From NCBI RefSeq assembly GCF_900636765.1, contig NZ_LR134313.1:2356001-2420000 (forward strand): a stretch of DNA of 64,000 nt, given 5' to 3'. Below, piece after piece: positions 39,174 through 48,091 of the stretch. Source of the DNA: Neisseria canis. Its GTDB lineage: Bacteria > Pseudomonadota > Gammaproteobacteria > Burkholderiales > Neisseriaceae. A program made the position numbers and the translations under genes. The notes below the pieces were generated by a model. That model was not told the origin of the DNA, made no database searches, and saw only the letters and a program-made list of their open reading frames with translations. Positions within the stretch are counted from its first letter, which is position 1, and each line of letters opens with the position of its first letter.

Positions 39174-40007
39174 CTACTTCAACACTTCCCTCAAGCGCTT
39201 CAATTCCACCCACGCTTCGGCCTTTTGCAGCGGATGGCGCAACAGGCGGGCGGGATGGGGAACGGTAAACACAGGCAGGCCGCCGCACAGTTCGGCCATC
39301 GTATCCGCCTGCTCGGGTGCGGTGAAAAACTGGCCGAGAAACAATACGGCCTGCGGCCCGGCAAGCTCGAGTTCGGCACGGATGCGCGGCAATGCGCGGG
39401 CGAGTTTGGCGGCGTCGGGATTGGGGTTGAACTCGGTAGCGTCAAGCCAGCTGGTGGGGTGGGTTTGCTGCATGTCCATGCCGATGGCGGCCAGCATATT
39501 GGCCAAAAGTTCGCCCACTTTGCCGCTGAAAAGCCGTCCTGCGATATTGTCTTCCGGCGACGGGCAGATGCTCACAATCATGAGCTTGGCCGGGCGAACG
39601 GTTTCAGACAGGCGTTGTTTGTGGCGGGCTACGGTGTTGTCGGGGTCGGGTTGCGGCTCTGCCGGAACAACCTGTTTCGCCGCCTCTTCGGCTGCGGCTT
39701 CCCGTTCTTTCTGGCGCAGGGTTTTCAAGCCCAATGAGGCCAACGTGGCGGCATGTGCACCTGAAATCGGCACGGCCGGCGCGGCAGGTTCGGGCGGCAC
39801 AGGCCGGGCGGCTTGCGGAACCGGTTTGGCCACCGCTTTTTCCGGTGCAGCAACTTGTTTTGGAACCTGCGGCAAAGCCGCTGTTTTGACAGCTTCAACC
39901 ACGCCCGCTTGTTCGGATTCGGCGGGCAGCACCACGGCGCCGCGTTTCAGCCACATGGGGCCTAATCCGAGCGCTTCGTGCAGGTGAAGATAGCGGCTGC
40001 TCAGCAT
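39174..40007 (-). CDS. uracil-DNA glycosylase-like protein
   Basis: A 277-residue protein with a Pro/Ala-rich region (about 30-90) and a C-terminal UDG-superfamily fold (about 140-277). The glycosylase motif B is intact as PHPARLLRHP. Motif A, usually GEAPG followed by ED, is replaced by SICPSPED before NIAGRLFSGKVGELL. The catalytic acidic residue of family 4 enzymes therefore seems missing or moved, and no iron-sulfur cysteine set is visible. Activity is doubtful. It overlaps rimI by seven bases at the end of a tsaB-rimI-udg operon. Confidence 0.8.
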   Translation of the reverse strand: MLSSRYLHLHEALGLGPMWLKRGAVVLPAESEQAGVVEAVKTAALPQVPKQVAAPEKAVAKPVPQAARPVPPEPAAPAVPISGAHAATLASLGLKTLRQKEREAAAEEAAKQVVPAEPQPDPDNTVARHKQRLSETVRPAKLMIVSICPSPEDNIAGRLFSGKVGELLANMLAAIGMDMQQTHPTSWLDATEFNPNPDAAKLARALPRIRAELELAGPQAVLFLGQFFTAPEQADTMAELCGGLPVFTVPHPARLLRHPLQKAEAWVELKRLREVLK

Positions 40008-40444
40008 GTTTTCTCCATAATCAGGGCGTCTTCGCGCCGGTTGCCGGGCAGGGAATAATAATCGCGGCGGCGGCCTGTTTGGGCAAATCCGTGTTTCAGG
40101 TATAAAGCTTGCGCGTTTTCGTTGCCGGCGCGCACTTCCAGATAATAATGCGTTGCACCTTCTTTAATGCCTGTCTGAAACCATTCTGCCATCAGGGCGG
40201 TGGCGATGCCGCGGCCGCGGTGTTCAGGCGCGGTGGCAATCAGGTGCAGCTCGGATGTTTCAAACAGCGTGTGCCACACGATAAAACCCAACACAATGCC
40301 CTGCTGTTCGGCCAACAGCACGGTTTCGTGTTGATTGGCCAGCGCACCGGCAAACTGCGCTTCTGACCACGGCGAAGGGTTGCACATGCGGTCGATAGCG
40401 GCAAGCATCGGGCAGTCGGCAGCGGCGGCGGGGCGGATGTTCAC
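40001..40444 (-). CDS. rimI: ribosomal-protein-alanine N-acetyltransferase
   Basis: A 147-residue GNAT enzyme that acetylates the N-terminus of ribosomal protein S18. The acetyl-CoA loop is the Q/R-x-x-G-x-G/A variant HRGRGIATALM (about 75-85). It is followed by YYLEVRAGNENAQALYLKHGFAQTGRRRDYY. It is three bases from tsaB, the usual partner. A DUS inside encodes WFQTGIK. Confidence 0.92.
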   Translation of the reverse strand: MNIRPAAAADCPMLAAIDRMCNPSPWSEAQFAGALANQHETVLLAEQQGIVLGFIVWHTLFETSELHLIATAPEHRGRGIATALMAEWFQTGIKEGATHYYLEVRAGNENAQALYLKHGFAQTGRRRDYYSLPGNRREDALIMEKTC

Positions 40445-40447
40445 GGT

Positions 40448-41125
40448 TTACCCCTGCGCTTTGCGCTCGGCCTGCTCTTTTGCGGTGAGCGCGATTTTGT
40501 TGCGCACATAAAGCAGCTCGGCAGCCGCTGCTTCTTGAGCGGGATAGCAACCGCTTTGCGCCAAGTTCAAATAGGTTTCGGCAGTGGGCATATCGGGCAC
40601 GCCGTCAAACGGCGGCGGCTCGGGCAAAGCGAAAGCATTGCCGATGCCTTGCGGTGTTTTGGTGTTTGCAGGTAAGTCGGTGTCTGCCACTTTGCCTACT
40701 TGGTAATCGCTCAGGCGGCGGCGGTGTTTGGTATCGAACCATGCGTAAAACACTTCGCCCATGCGCGCGTCGGTTGCGGCCAATACGCATTCTGCATCGG
40801 GAATCTGGTAGGCAACGGCATCCAAGCAGGGGATGCCGATTAATAACGTGCCGTAAGGCGCAGCCAAGCCTTGCGCCACCGCCGCGCCGATACGCAGGCC
40901 GGTAAACGCGCCCGGGCCTTGCGCATACACGATTGCGCCCAAGTCGGCAGCCGCAATGCCCGCCTGCTCAAACAATCGGCCGATTTGCGGCAAAATCAAA
41001 TCGGATTGGCGGTTGCCCGCTTCTTCATGAAACAGGAATGTTTGCCCGTTGGCACGCAGGGCGAGGGATAAACAGGATGTGCTGGTGTCGATGGCCAGCA
41101 CGGGCTTGGAAAAATCGGCTTGCAT
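40448..41125 (-). CDS. tsaB: tRNA threonylcarbamoyladenosine biosynthesis protein TsaB
   Basis: A 225-residue ASKHA-fold partner of TsaD (21097-22146) in t6A synthesis. It starts VLAIDTSTSCLSLAL and carries the conserved GPGAFTGLRIGAAVAQGLA at about 71-89. It is the first gene of tsaB-rimI-udg. Its promoter region at 41126-41160 contains TATAATGCCTGTCTGAA on the minus strand. Confidence 0.94.
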   Translation of the reverse strand: MQADFSKPVLAIDTSTSCLSLALRANGQTFLFHEEAGNRQSDLILPQIGRLFEQAGIAAADLGAIVYAQGPGAFTGLRIGAAVAQGLAAPYGTLLIGIPCLDAVAYQIPDAECVLAATDARMGEVFYAWFDTKHRRRLSDYQVGKVADTDLPANTKTPQGIGNAFALPEPPPFDGVPDMPTAETYLNLAQSGCYPAQEAAAAELLYVRNKIALTAKEQAERKAQG

Positions 41126-41283
41126 GGTTGTTCGGATTCTGTTTTCAGACAGGCATTATAGCATTGGGGCAGGGTTTCGGAGGCGGCAAAATGGGGTAGA
41201 ATGCCTGATTGTTTTTTCAGACAGGCCTATCACGGCAAACATGCCTGTCTGAAATCTTTCCCACTTTCAACACAGTTCAAATC
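41126..41283. promoter_or_regulatory. divergent promoter region with clustered DUS sites
   Basis: Between tsaB (minus) and gluQ (plus). On the minus strand, TATAAT at 41160-41155 is fused to a DUS. A one-mismatch DUS (TTTCAGACAGGCCT, near 41217) and a perfect one (near 41241) lie before gluQ. Confidence 0.45.
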
Positions 41284-42171
41284 ATGTATATCGGACGTTT
41301 CGCCCCCAGCCCTACCGGCCTGCTCCACATCGGCTCGCTGCTAACCGCGCTGGCCTCTTATGCCGACGCCAAATCGCAAGGCGGCAAGTGGCTGGTGCGC
41401 ATGGAAGATTTGGATCCGCCGCGCGAAATGGCCGGCGCGGCCGACGATATTTTGCGCACGCTGGAAGCGTTCGGCTTTGAATGGGACGGCGAAGTGGCAT
41501 ATCAAAGCCGCCGCTATGCCTTGTATGAAGCCGCGCTGGCCGATTTAAAACGGCGGAACCTGGTTTATCCCTGCTATTGCAGCCGCAAACGCTGGCAGGC
41601 AGCGGCAACCTCAGGCGCAGACGGCTTTGTGTACGACCGTCATTGCGCGGTACAGGGCTACACACCGCCGCCAAACGCGAAAACGCCCGCCTGGCGGCTG
41701 CGCGTGCCGGATGAAACCGTGGGGTTTGACGACGCAGTAATCGGGCATTATGCGCAGAATCTGGCGCGCGACATCGGCGATTTTGTGCTGCTGCGCGCCG
41801 ACGGCTTTTGGGCTTATCAGCTTGCCGTGGTGGTGGACGATGCCGAGCAAGGCATCACGCATATCGTGCGCGGGCAAGACTTGCTGGTGTCCACGCCGCG
41901 CCAGATTTGGCTGCAACGCTGCTTGGGCGCACCCACGCCACATTATGCCCATTTGCCGCTGCTGGTGAACTCTTTGGGGCAAAAATGGTCGAAGCAGACA
42001 GTAGCTCCGGCACTTGATACGCAAAACCGCGGAAATTTGCTGCGGCAGGTAATGGCTTATCTCAACCTGCCCGCCGCCCCGGCAACGGATAATCCGCGCG
42101 AATTGCTAGATTGGGCCGTGTCTCATTGGAACATAGGCAGCGTGCCGAAGGCAGCAATCAATACGGAATGA
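41284..42171 (+). CDS. gluQ: glutamyl-Q tRNA(Asp) synthetase
   Basis: A 295-residue truncated glutamyl-tRNA synthetase that attaches Glu to queuosine-34 of tRNA-Asp. The start [25 protein letters not shown] has the HIGH-like HIGS. Zinc-binding cysteines appear in [10 protein letters not shown] and RHC. KMSKS is degenerate (KWSKQ) and the anticodon-binding domain is absent, as expected. The internal ATG at 41284 is chosen; the open frame to 41209 reads through DUS sites. It depends on queuosine made via queA at 13671-14699. Confidence 0.93.
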   Translation: MYIGRFAPSPTGLLHIGSLLTALASYADAKSQGGKWLVRMEDLDPPREMAGAADDILRTLEAFGFEWDGEVAYQSRRYALYEAALADLKRRNLVYPCYCSRKRWQAAATSGADGFVYDRHCAVQGYTPPPNAKTPAWRLRVPDETVGFDDAVIGHYAQNLARDIGDFVLLRADGFWAYQLAVVVDDAEQGITHIVRGQDLLVSTPRQIWLQRCLGAPTPHYAHLPLLVNSLGQKWSKQTVAPALDTQNRGNLLRQVMAYLNLPAAPATDNPRELLDWAVSHWNIGSVPKAAINTE

Positions 42172-42641
42172 CGGTTCGGGCTGCCACACCCGAACCCGCT
42201 TTATCATTTTCAGACAGGCATTGTTATATCTGGCCGACCTTATATAACAACAACGCCTGTCTGAACGTATATTTAAACAGACCAATAAATAGTATCTTAA
42301 ATAACTATTATTAAGGTAAATAAAACATTAAAAACAAATTCAGAAGATATAGTTTTGTTTTAAGTTAGGTTTTATAAAAATAAACCGTTTCCATGTGTTT
42401 TTTGTTTAATTTGTATTTATTTGCTTGGTATAATCGTATAGCATGTAAGCACATTTCGGGATGCGCGGTTATTCATATATCGGATTAACCTTTTGGCTTT
42501 TAACGTTTTGCGGTGTTTCAGACAGGCCTGATTCAAAAACCGAAGCCGTTAGCCGCATCCCACAATAGTAAAACAACTTTAATAACACGGCTGATCCGAA
42601 TCGTTACGGCCGGCCCGACAAATAAACAGAGAGGTTAGTAT
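42172..42641. other. intergenic region upstream of the RTX gene
   Basis: About 470 bases, AT-rich from 42260 to 42440. It contains one perfect DUS arm near 42210, variant DUS arms near 42254 and 42520, and a good -10 candidate TATAAT at 42429-42434. No small gene stands out. The distance from that -10 to the RTX start leaves a leader of about 200 bases. Confidence 0.5.
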
Positions 42642-44330
42642 ATGAGCGTTACACAATGGTTCGAAGTAAACGGCTACGACAGCCGCACATCGAAAGAACA
42701 AGGCGGCTTCAACACCAATAAGCAAGCCATCACGTTCAAAGGCCAAGTCGATCCGGCCAGCACCGATGTGAAAATCTACACCTACCGGACAGCCAAAGAA
42801 AACAACGGCGAAACCGCAATACGGGAATATTTTACAACCATTGATAAAAGCCAAATTAAAGCAGACGGCACATTCACCGTCTACGGCCTTACCGAAATGA
42901 GCGGCGAAGTGCGCTTCGAGCTGCAAGCGGCATCTGCTTCGGGCAACATTACCGCAACCCGCATCGCCGGTACGGTGGAGGGCAACAACCAAAGCATGCA
43001 GGTCATTTCCGAAAACGGCGTGATGTATCCCGACTTCAAGGGCAACTGGCACAGCTACTCGCGCGACATCGACATTAAAGGCAAAGTAGAAGCCGGCAGC
43101 CAAAACGTGCGCGTTAAAGTGGATCGGGAACACTACACCATCAATGACATCGATAACGAAGGCAACTTTACCCTATCCCTGAAAGATTTGAACGCCGGCC
43201 AGCACACGTTTGTTTTAAAATCCACCGATGCCGACGATAATCAGGGCAAAGACATCTACACCATCAGCACGGGCCGAAAATACGGCGGCGGCGCAGTGGT
43301 GATTGATCAGGACGACAACGCATTTATGCGCAAAGGCCAAAAAAGCCTGAGCGGCAACGTATTAACCGATTATTTCGTTGAAAAAGGCGGAAAAAACCCC
43401 GGCATATTGAGTTTCAGCGTTAAAGGCAAAAGTGCGGCCGTGGGCGAAGAATTAACCATCGACGGCGTAGGCACCATCCAAATAGATTTCGGCGGCGGAT
43501 ATGTGTTCAAACCAGCAGAAGGTTTCAGCGGCCGCGTGCCCGACATTATTTACCAAGTAGCCAACGGCACGGATACCGATTATTCGGTATTGTCGATCCG
43601 CGTAAACGAAACCGGCGGCAATGCTTACGGTGAAAGCATCATAGTAGCCGACAATGCCGACGGCGCCAACAATGTGCTGCAAGGCCGCTTGGTTAACGAT
43701 GTGTTGATCGGCGACACCCGCAACACGTTCACCAAAGGCATGGGAGACGACAAAGTCGTGTACACCGTTAAAGCCACCAACGACACCATCGAAGGCAACA
43801 ACGGCCACGACATCCTGTTCGGCGACAACATCAGCACCGAAAAACTCGACTTTACCGCGCCCGACGGCAGCACGGCCTACGAAGCCCTGCGCGCCTATGT
43901 GGATCAGCAGCTGGGCAACAACAGCGATGATGCCGTGCGCAGCTTTATCGCAGGCAACTGGGCGACCCTGCTCGACAGCAGCAGCAACGGCGGCAACGAC
44001 ATTCTGCGCGGCGAAGTGGGCAGCGACATCCTGATCGGCGGCGCGGGCGACGATTTTCTCGACAGCGGCGAAGGCTATGACAAATATGTGTTTGTGACCA
44101 ACAGCAACAGCGGCCGCGACACCATCAAAGATTTCAATCTGGAAAAAGACAAGCTGGTGTTTACCGAAGCATTGAGCGATCAAAACGCTTCCTGGAACGA
44201 TACCGCACACATGCTGACCTTTACCGGAAACAAAGACGGTCAAACTTACAAAAACACCATCACGTTCCAAAACTTCGAAACGGGTATGACATTGGAAGAT
44301 GTGTTGAAAGCACAAGAAGTATTGGGCTAA
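42642..44330 (+). CDS. RTX-type type I secreted protein
   Basis: A 562-residue acidic protein without a signal peptide. Residues 25-115 and 130-210 look like two Ig-like beta domains. Residues 215-325 resemble the VCBS/cadherin-like repeat of large adhesins (DQDDNAFMRKG, GNVLTD, GVGTIQIDFGGGYVFKPAEGFSG). RTX calcium-binding nonapeptides are at about 385-395 (GNNGHDILFGD) and 449-475 (GGNDILRGEVGSDILIGGAGDDFLD). The C-terminus, DTIKDFNLEKDKLVF, is the usual type I secretion end module. It is preceded by GAGAGG. No exporter genes are nearby. Function beyond secretion and calcium binding is unknown. Confidence 0.82.
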   Translation: MSVTQWFEVNGYDSRTSKEQGGFNTNKQAITFKGQVDPASTDVKIYTYRTAKENNGETAIREYFTTIDKSQIKADGTFTVYGLTEMSGEVRFELQAASASGNITATRIAGTVEGNNQSMQVISENGVMYPDFKGNWHSYSRDIDIKGKVEAGSQNVRVKVDREHYTINDIDNEGNFTLSLKDLNAGQHTFVLKSTDADDNQGKDIYTISTGRKYGGGAVVIDQDDNAFMRKGQKSLSGNVLTDYFVEKGGKNPGILSFSVKGKSAAVGEELTIDGVGTIQIDFGGGYVFKPAEGFSGRVPDIIYQVANGTDTDYSVLSIRVNETGGNAYGESIIVADNADGANNVLQGRLVNDVLIGDTRNTFTKGMGDDKVVYTVKATNDTIEGNNGHDILFGDNISTEKLDFTAPDGSTAYEALRAYVDQQLGNNSDDAVRSFIAGNWATLLDSSSNGGNDILRGEVGSDILIGGAGDDFLDSGEGYDKYVFVTNSNSGRDTIKDFNLEKDKLVFTEALSDQNASWNDTAHMLTFTGNKDGQTYKNTITFQNFETGMTLEDVLKAQEVLG

Positions 44331-44347
44331 CCCGTAAAGCCGAACAA

Positions 44348-44378
44348 ATGCCTGTCTGAAAAATTTTCAGACAGGCAT
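44348..44378. terminator. inverted DUS pair, bidirectional terminator
   Basis: Lies between the convergent RTX and STAS-like genes, followed by TTT on the plus strand. Confidence 0.85.
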
Positions 44379-44401
44379 TTTCAATTCATCCGGATCAGCC
44401 G

Positions 44402-44749
44402 TTAATCAGCCCGCAACCACGCCTGTGCAGACGCCGCATCGTCGAAATATTTAGGGCGCTGGTTGGTAAGCAGGCTTGAAATATGCGTACCCAAACGAAT
44501 CCACACATCATCCACCACAATCGCGATGCGGCCGAATTCGTCTTCATGTTCGCGCAAAAACTTAAGCTGTTCCACCGCCATGTCGATGGTGAAATCCTTC
44601 AGCATGGATAAATCCAACAGCAGATCCGGCCGGTGGATGCGCTTGACCGTAGAAAGCGCGGCTTCTTCAAAGCTGCGGAAATCCTCCAACGTAAACTCAT
44701 TATAGAGCGCAATGTCCAAACCGTAGTCTTGTTCTCGGATCGAAATCAT
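44402..44749 (-). CDS. STAS / SpoIIAA-like protein
   Basis: A 115-residue alpha/beta protein of the SpoIIAA-like (STAS/SEC14) family. It has a central DLLLDLSMLKDFT strand-loop, followed by RIAIVVDDVWIRLGTHISSLL and KYFDDAASAQAWL. Such proteins are small cytoplasmic ones of uncertain, possibly lipid-binding, role. AAGGAGA precedes the start. Confidence 0.75.
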   Translation of the reverse strand: MISIREQDYGLDIALYNEFTLEDFRSFEEAALSTVKRIHRPDLLLDLSMLKDFTIDMAVEQLKFLREHEDEFGRIAIVVDDVWIRLGTHISSLLTNQRPKYFDDAASAQAWLRAD

Positions 44750-44818
44750 TTGGTTCTCCTTGTCTTATTGTATTAACCGGCAAACATGATGCCTGTCTGA
44801 AACCGCTTCGGCATGCCG

Positions 44819-45676
44819 CTATTTTTTCAGCGCGCTCAACACACCGCTCAACACTATAATAACCATCCCCAGCCATTCTTGCCAGCCGATTTTATCGCCC
44901 AGCCAAAAAATACCCGCCAGCGTAGAAAACACCACCGTCAGGTAAGCCAGTGCGGCCACCGTGAATTTCCGCCCCACTTTATAAGCATGCGTCATTGCAA
45001 GTTGCGCACCCAATGCCGAAGCGCCGATGCCCAAAATATAAAGCCAAGCCGCACCCGAAGGCATATGCCAGCCTGAAACCGTTGCCCATGCCGCCCCCAT
45101 TACCGTGCCGACCAGCGAAAGATAAAACACCACCCGCCAAGCCGGTTCCCCCAACAATGAAAGCTCCCGCACCTGCAAATACGCCCAGCCCGCCAGCAAA
45201 CCGCCCAGCAAACCCACCAAAGCGGCCACCTCCTGCCCGCTCTTAAACGAAGGGTTCAGCAGCAACACCACGCCGGCAAAGCCCAGCACCAGCATCAGCT
45301 GCGTATAGGTCGGGATTTTCTCTTTCAACACCAAAAACGACAGCAAAGCCAAAAAAATCGACGAGGTATAGCTGAGCGTTACCCCCGTAGCCAGCGGCAG
45401 GTGGACAACCGCATAAAAAATGCAAAACATGCCCAAAGTGCCCGAAACACTGCGGTTGAGGTGTGCTTTCAAATGCGGCGTGGCAAATGTTTTGCCTTGC
45501 GCTTTGGCAATCATACCCAACACCAGCGCCGAAAACGCCATGCGCCAAAACACCAGCTCGCCCGTGCCGAAACCGTGCTTCTGACCCATTTCTTTAATCC
45601 ATAAATTCATCAGCGTAAAGAGCGCGGCAGCCACAACCATCCAGCCCGAGCCGAGAACATCGCGTTGATCAGCCAT
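44819..45676 (-). CDS. EamA-family DMT transporter
   Basis: A 285-residue, ten-helix drug/metabolite transporter with two EamA repeats (FWRMAFSALVLG to LSFLVLKEKIP, and GLLGGLLAGWAYLQVREL to LGDKIGWQEWLGM). The start at 45676 (MADQRDVLGSG) has AAGGAT upstream. The IS element begins only 34 bases upstream of this start, so the insertion may have replaced or altered the promoter. Substrate unknown. Confidence 0.85.
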   Translation of the reverse strand: MADQRDVLGSGWMVVAAALFTLMNLWIKEMGQKHGFGTGELVFWRMAFSALVLGMIAKAQGKTFATPHLKAHLNRSVSGTLGMFCIFYAVVHLPLATGVTLSYTSSIFLALLSFLVLKEKIPTYTQLMLVLGFAGVVLLLNPSFKSGQEVAALVGLLGGLLAGWAYLQVRELSLLGEPAWRVVFYLSLVGTVMGAAWATVSGWHMPSGAAWLYILGIGASALGAQLAMTHAYKVGRKFTVAALAYLTVVFSTLAGIFWLGDKIGWQEWLGMVIIVLSGVLSALKK

Positions 45677-45710
45677 ATCCAAAATCCTTATCCGACCGCA
45701 CATCTTAAAC

Positions 45711-46585
45711 TGTAAGAAACTCTAGCGTTGTTTACAGTATTTGAAAGACAATACTGCCATGAACATCCATAAAAACACCCGCCTTACCCCGCACCAACGC
45801 CAAGCCGTTTGGCGCGCCTATACGCAGGATAAAATCACCGTTACCTCACTGGCCCGGCAATACCAAGTCAGCAGGGTTACCATTTACCGCATCCTAAAGG
45901 CGGCACGGCTGCAGCTGCTCGCACCACAAAACAGCACCAACAACCGTTTCAAACAGGCCAAATACGGAATGAAGCGTTTGGCAAAAGTGGAAAAAACATC
46001 GAAGAAAAGCTCAAGAAACAGGCCAAACGCTACAACAAATCCTATCCCGGCGAAATGGTGCATTTCGACACCAAACGACTGCCTTTGTTGCAAAACCAAA
46101 AAGCAACCGCCTCGAGAGATTACCTGTTTGTCGCCATTGACGACTATTCCCGCGAACTGTATGCGGCCATTTTGCCCGACCGTACAGCGGCTAGTGCGGC
46201 CAAGTTCCTTTTGCGTGATGTGATTGACTGTTGTCCTTATACCATCGAATGTGCCTATTCGGATAACGGCATGGAATACCGTGGCAATGCGTCGCATCCG
46301 TTTGCGGTTGCCTGTGTGCAGAACAACATCAACCAGAAGTTTACCCGTATTGCCCGACCGCAGACCAACGGTAAGGCAGAACGGGTAATCCGCACCCTGA
46401 TGGAAATGTGGCATGACAAAGTTCCGTTTATGGATTCGGAACACAGGCAGAAGGAATTGTGCCGTTTTGTGAATTTTTATAATACGGTTAAGCCGCATAA
46501 GGGCTTGAAGGGCGATACGCCTTTTGAGGTTTTACAGGCTTATTTTTCTCAATCTGTTGTGTAAACAACGCGAGGATTTCTTACA
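45711..46585 (+). mobile_element. IS481-family insertion sequence, 875 bp
   Basis: Terminal inverted repeats TGTAAGAAACTCTAGCGTTG and, on the other side, TGTAAGAAATCCTCGCGTTG share most positions, then continue TTTACA. TCTTAA lies on both sides (45703-45708 and 46586-46591), but offset two bases from the left end, so the target duplication is uncertain. It carries one transposase gene, which is frameshifted. Confidence 0.85.
45759..46564 (+). pseudogene. IS481-type transposase, frameshifted
   Basis: The first part (45759 to about 45997) encodes a helix-turn-helix (TVTSLARQYQVSRVTIYRILKAA). The DDE core continues in another frame from about 45990, with HFDTKRLP, AIDDYSREL, YSDNGMEYRG and GKAERVIRTLMEMWHDK. 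The join is at a run of six A (45991-45996). Seven A would restore one continuous frame reading KVEKNIEEKLKK. The simplest explanation is a one-base loss. Programmed slippage is possible but less likely, because this family usually has a single ORF. Confidence 0.8.
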
Positions 46586-46596
46586 TCTTAACATGT

Positions 46597-46633
46597 TTCA
46601 GACAGGCGTCGTCTGCTTTATGCCTGTCTGAAA
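46597..46633. repeat. outward-facing DUS pair
   Basis: TTTCAGACAGGCG and ATGCCTGTCTGAAA with 11 bases between. They flank rather than follow a gene, just outside the IS right end. Confidence 0.7.
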
Positions 46634-46809
46634 CGCCCTGCCCGCCCGCTGCATTTGTATCAAAAACGCACATTACTCCTGCGAACTTTCTGCATAATGG
46701 CGTAAATTAGCGTTAAACCTGTTTGCCTTGTACTGCCCCCAACATAGTATAAGTCTGTACCGGTAGCAAGGGTGTTGCCGGGAACCATCTTTCTTGGAGA
46801 GAATAAACT

Positions 46810-47208
46810 ATGAAAATAAAATCTTTACTGTCTGTTTGCGCCATCGCTGCTTTGGCCGCCTGTACCACGCCTGAGTCAAACCACGGTCACAATCACCAAG
46901 GCCACAACCACGGCCACGATCATAGCCACGATCAAAACCAAGCACCGAGCGGAAACGCAACCAAATTTTCATGCCGCAACGGTTTAGCCGTCCAAATCCG
47001 CCCGATGGGCAACGATAAAATCGAATTGACATTGGATGACAAGCGGGCCGTTCTCAGCCAAACCCGTTCCGGTTCCGGCGAGCTTTACACAGGTAAAACC
47101 GGCCTCTTCGGCAGCGGCGCACAATGGCATTCAAAAGGTAACGAAGCCTTTTTCAGCTTTGCCGATCCTTACGGCAACAAAGTAGACACTTCCTGCAACG
47201 CTATGTAA
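46810..47208 (+). CDS. His-rich MliC-type lysozyme inhibitor lipoprotein
   Basis: A 132-residue outer-membrane lipoprotein. The lipobox is LAAC with Cys18. Residues 25-40 hold eight His in sixteen positions (NHGHNHQGHNHGHDHSH), a likely zinc or other metal-binding tether. The rest (about 52-130) is an MliC-like domain with C55 and C129 as the probable disulfide, LAVQIRPMGNDKIELTL and a SGSGELYTGKTGLFG loop like the lysozyme active-site inhibitor motif. GGAGAGAA precedes ATG. Metal binding and lysozyme inhibition are inferred from family and composition. Confidence 0.78.
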   Translation: MKIKSLLSVCAIAALAACTTPESNHGHNHQGHNHGHDHSHDQNQAPSGNATKFSCRNGLAVQIRPMGNDKIELTLDDKRAVLSQTRSGSGELYTGKTGLFGSGAQWHSKGNEAFFSFADPYGNKVDTSCNAM

Positions 47209-47222
47209 GCGGCTGATTGTTC

Positions 47223-47252
47223 AAAACGCATCCTGTTACAGGATGCGTTTTT
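47223..47252 (+). terminator. intrinsic terminator, not DUS-based
   Basis: Perfect stem AAAACGCATCCTG with a 3-base loop and its complement, ending in T5. It follows the lipoprotein gene. Confidence 0.92.
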
Positions 47253-47279
47253 ATTACGGGGAAATATCGGCAAAGCATC

Positions 47280-47421
47280 TACAGTGAATCAACTTAAAAA
47301 ATAATATGCTCGTCATACTCAGGCTTGACCCGAGTATCTCTTAAATTTACCGTAACTCAAGATACTCGGGTCAAGCCCGGGTATGACGGTATCGTTCTTA
47401 AACTTAAGTAAATTGACTATA
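47280..47421. mobile_element. Correia-like MITE, 142 bp, long form
   Basis: Ends are imperfect inverted repeats: TACAGTGAATCAACTTAAA on the left and, read inward, TATAGTCAATTTACTTAAG on the right. The core is two facing TCATACTCGGGCTTGACCCG-type palindromes. TATAGT ends recall the neisserial Correia element termini (TATAGTGGATTAAC). No coding capacity. Confidence 0.75.
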
Positions 47422-47440
47422 TTTTCAGACAGGCATCGAT

Positions 47441-48091
47441 TTATGCCATCCCCAAACTGCCTGCATCCATACGCCATATTTCATCCGCCAACGCTTCCGC
47501 ATCCTGCATATCATGCGTAATCAGAATCAGCGGCACGCCCTGCTCTTTGGCCAATTCGTTCACTTCCTGCCGCATTTGCGCGCGCAAATCCGTGTCGAGC
47601 GCGGAAAAAGGCTCGTCCAGCAGCAGAAGCTTCGGCCGGTTGGCCAAAGCGCGCGCCAGCGCCGTGCGCTGCTTTTGCCCGCCGGAAATTTCTTCGGGAT
47701 AGTGCGCAGCCACATGTGCAAGCTGCATACGCTCCAGCCACGGTGCGGCCTGCGCCAGAGCCTGCCGCTGCTTGGGATTGGCCAGCCCGCTGTTGAGACC
47801 GAACGCAATGTTTTGCGCCACGGTTAAGTGTGGAAACAGCGCATAATCCTGAAACACCAGCCCCACCCGCCGCTCTTGCGGCGGCAGGTGTTTTTTGCCG
47901 TCGAACCAGCTTTCGCCCTGTATTCGGATATGCCCCGAATCCGCTTTCAGCAATCCCGCCAAAATATTGAGCGTGAGCGTTTTGCCCGAGCCGGACGCGC
48001 CGACAATGGCGATATTGGATGCGTCGGACTGCAAAGCGGCATCCAGCCCGAACGCGGCAAATGTTTTCCGCACCGAAAAATCAAACCGCAT
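47441..48091 (-). CDS. modC: molybdate ABC transporter ATP-binding protein
   Basis: A 216-residue ATPase with Walker A GASGSGKT, signature EEISGGQKQRTALARALA, Walker B LLLLDEPFSALD and H-loop ITHD. It is short; the C-terminal molybdate-binding regulatory domain of enteric ModC is missing. The start at 48091 overlaps the modB stop (TGATG) and has GGAGGG upstream; the longer frame to 48151 is not used. Part of modA-modB-modC. Molybdate serves the molybdenum cofactor of enzymes such as the Nar nitrate reductase encoded at the right end. Confidence 0.9.
   Translation of the reverse strand: MRFDFSVRKTFAAFGLDAALQSDASNIAIVGASGSGKTLTLNILAGLLKADSGHIRIQGESWFDGKKHLPPQERRVGLVFQDYALFPHLTVAQNIAFGLNSGLANPKQRQALAQAAPWLERMQLAHVAAHYPEEISGGQKQRTALARALANRPKLLLLDEPFSALDTDLRAQMRQEVNELAKEQGVPLILITHDMQDAEALADEIWRMDAGSLGMA

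Noticed and set aside
45991..45997. Programmed -1 frameshift in the transposase
   Set aside because: The A run is in the wrong phase for a standard A-AAA-AAC slip from the first frame, and IS481-type transposases are normally one ORF. A one-base deletion explains it better.
45703..46591. TCTTAA direct repeat as target duplication of the IS
   Set aside because: The left copy ends two bases before the inverted repeat begins while the right copy is adjacent, so it is not a clean duplication; left as uncertain.
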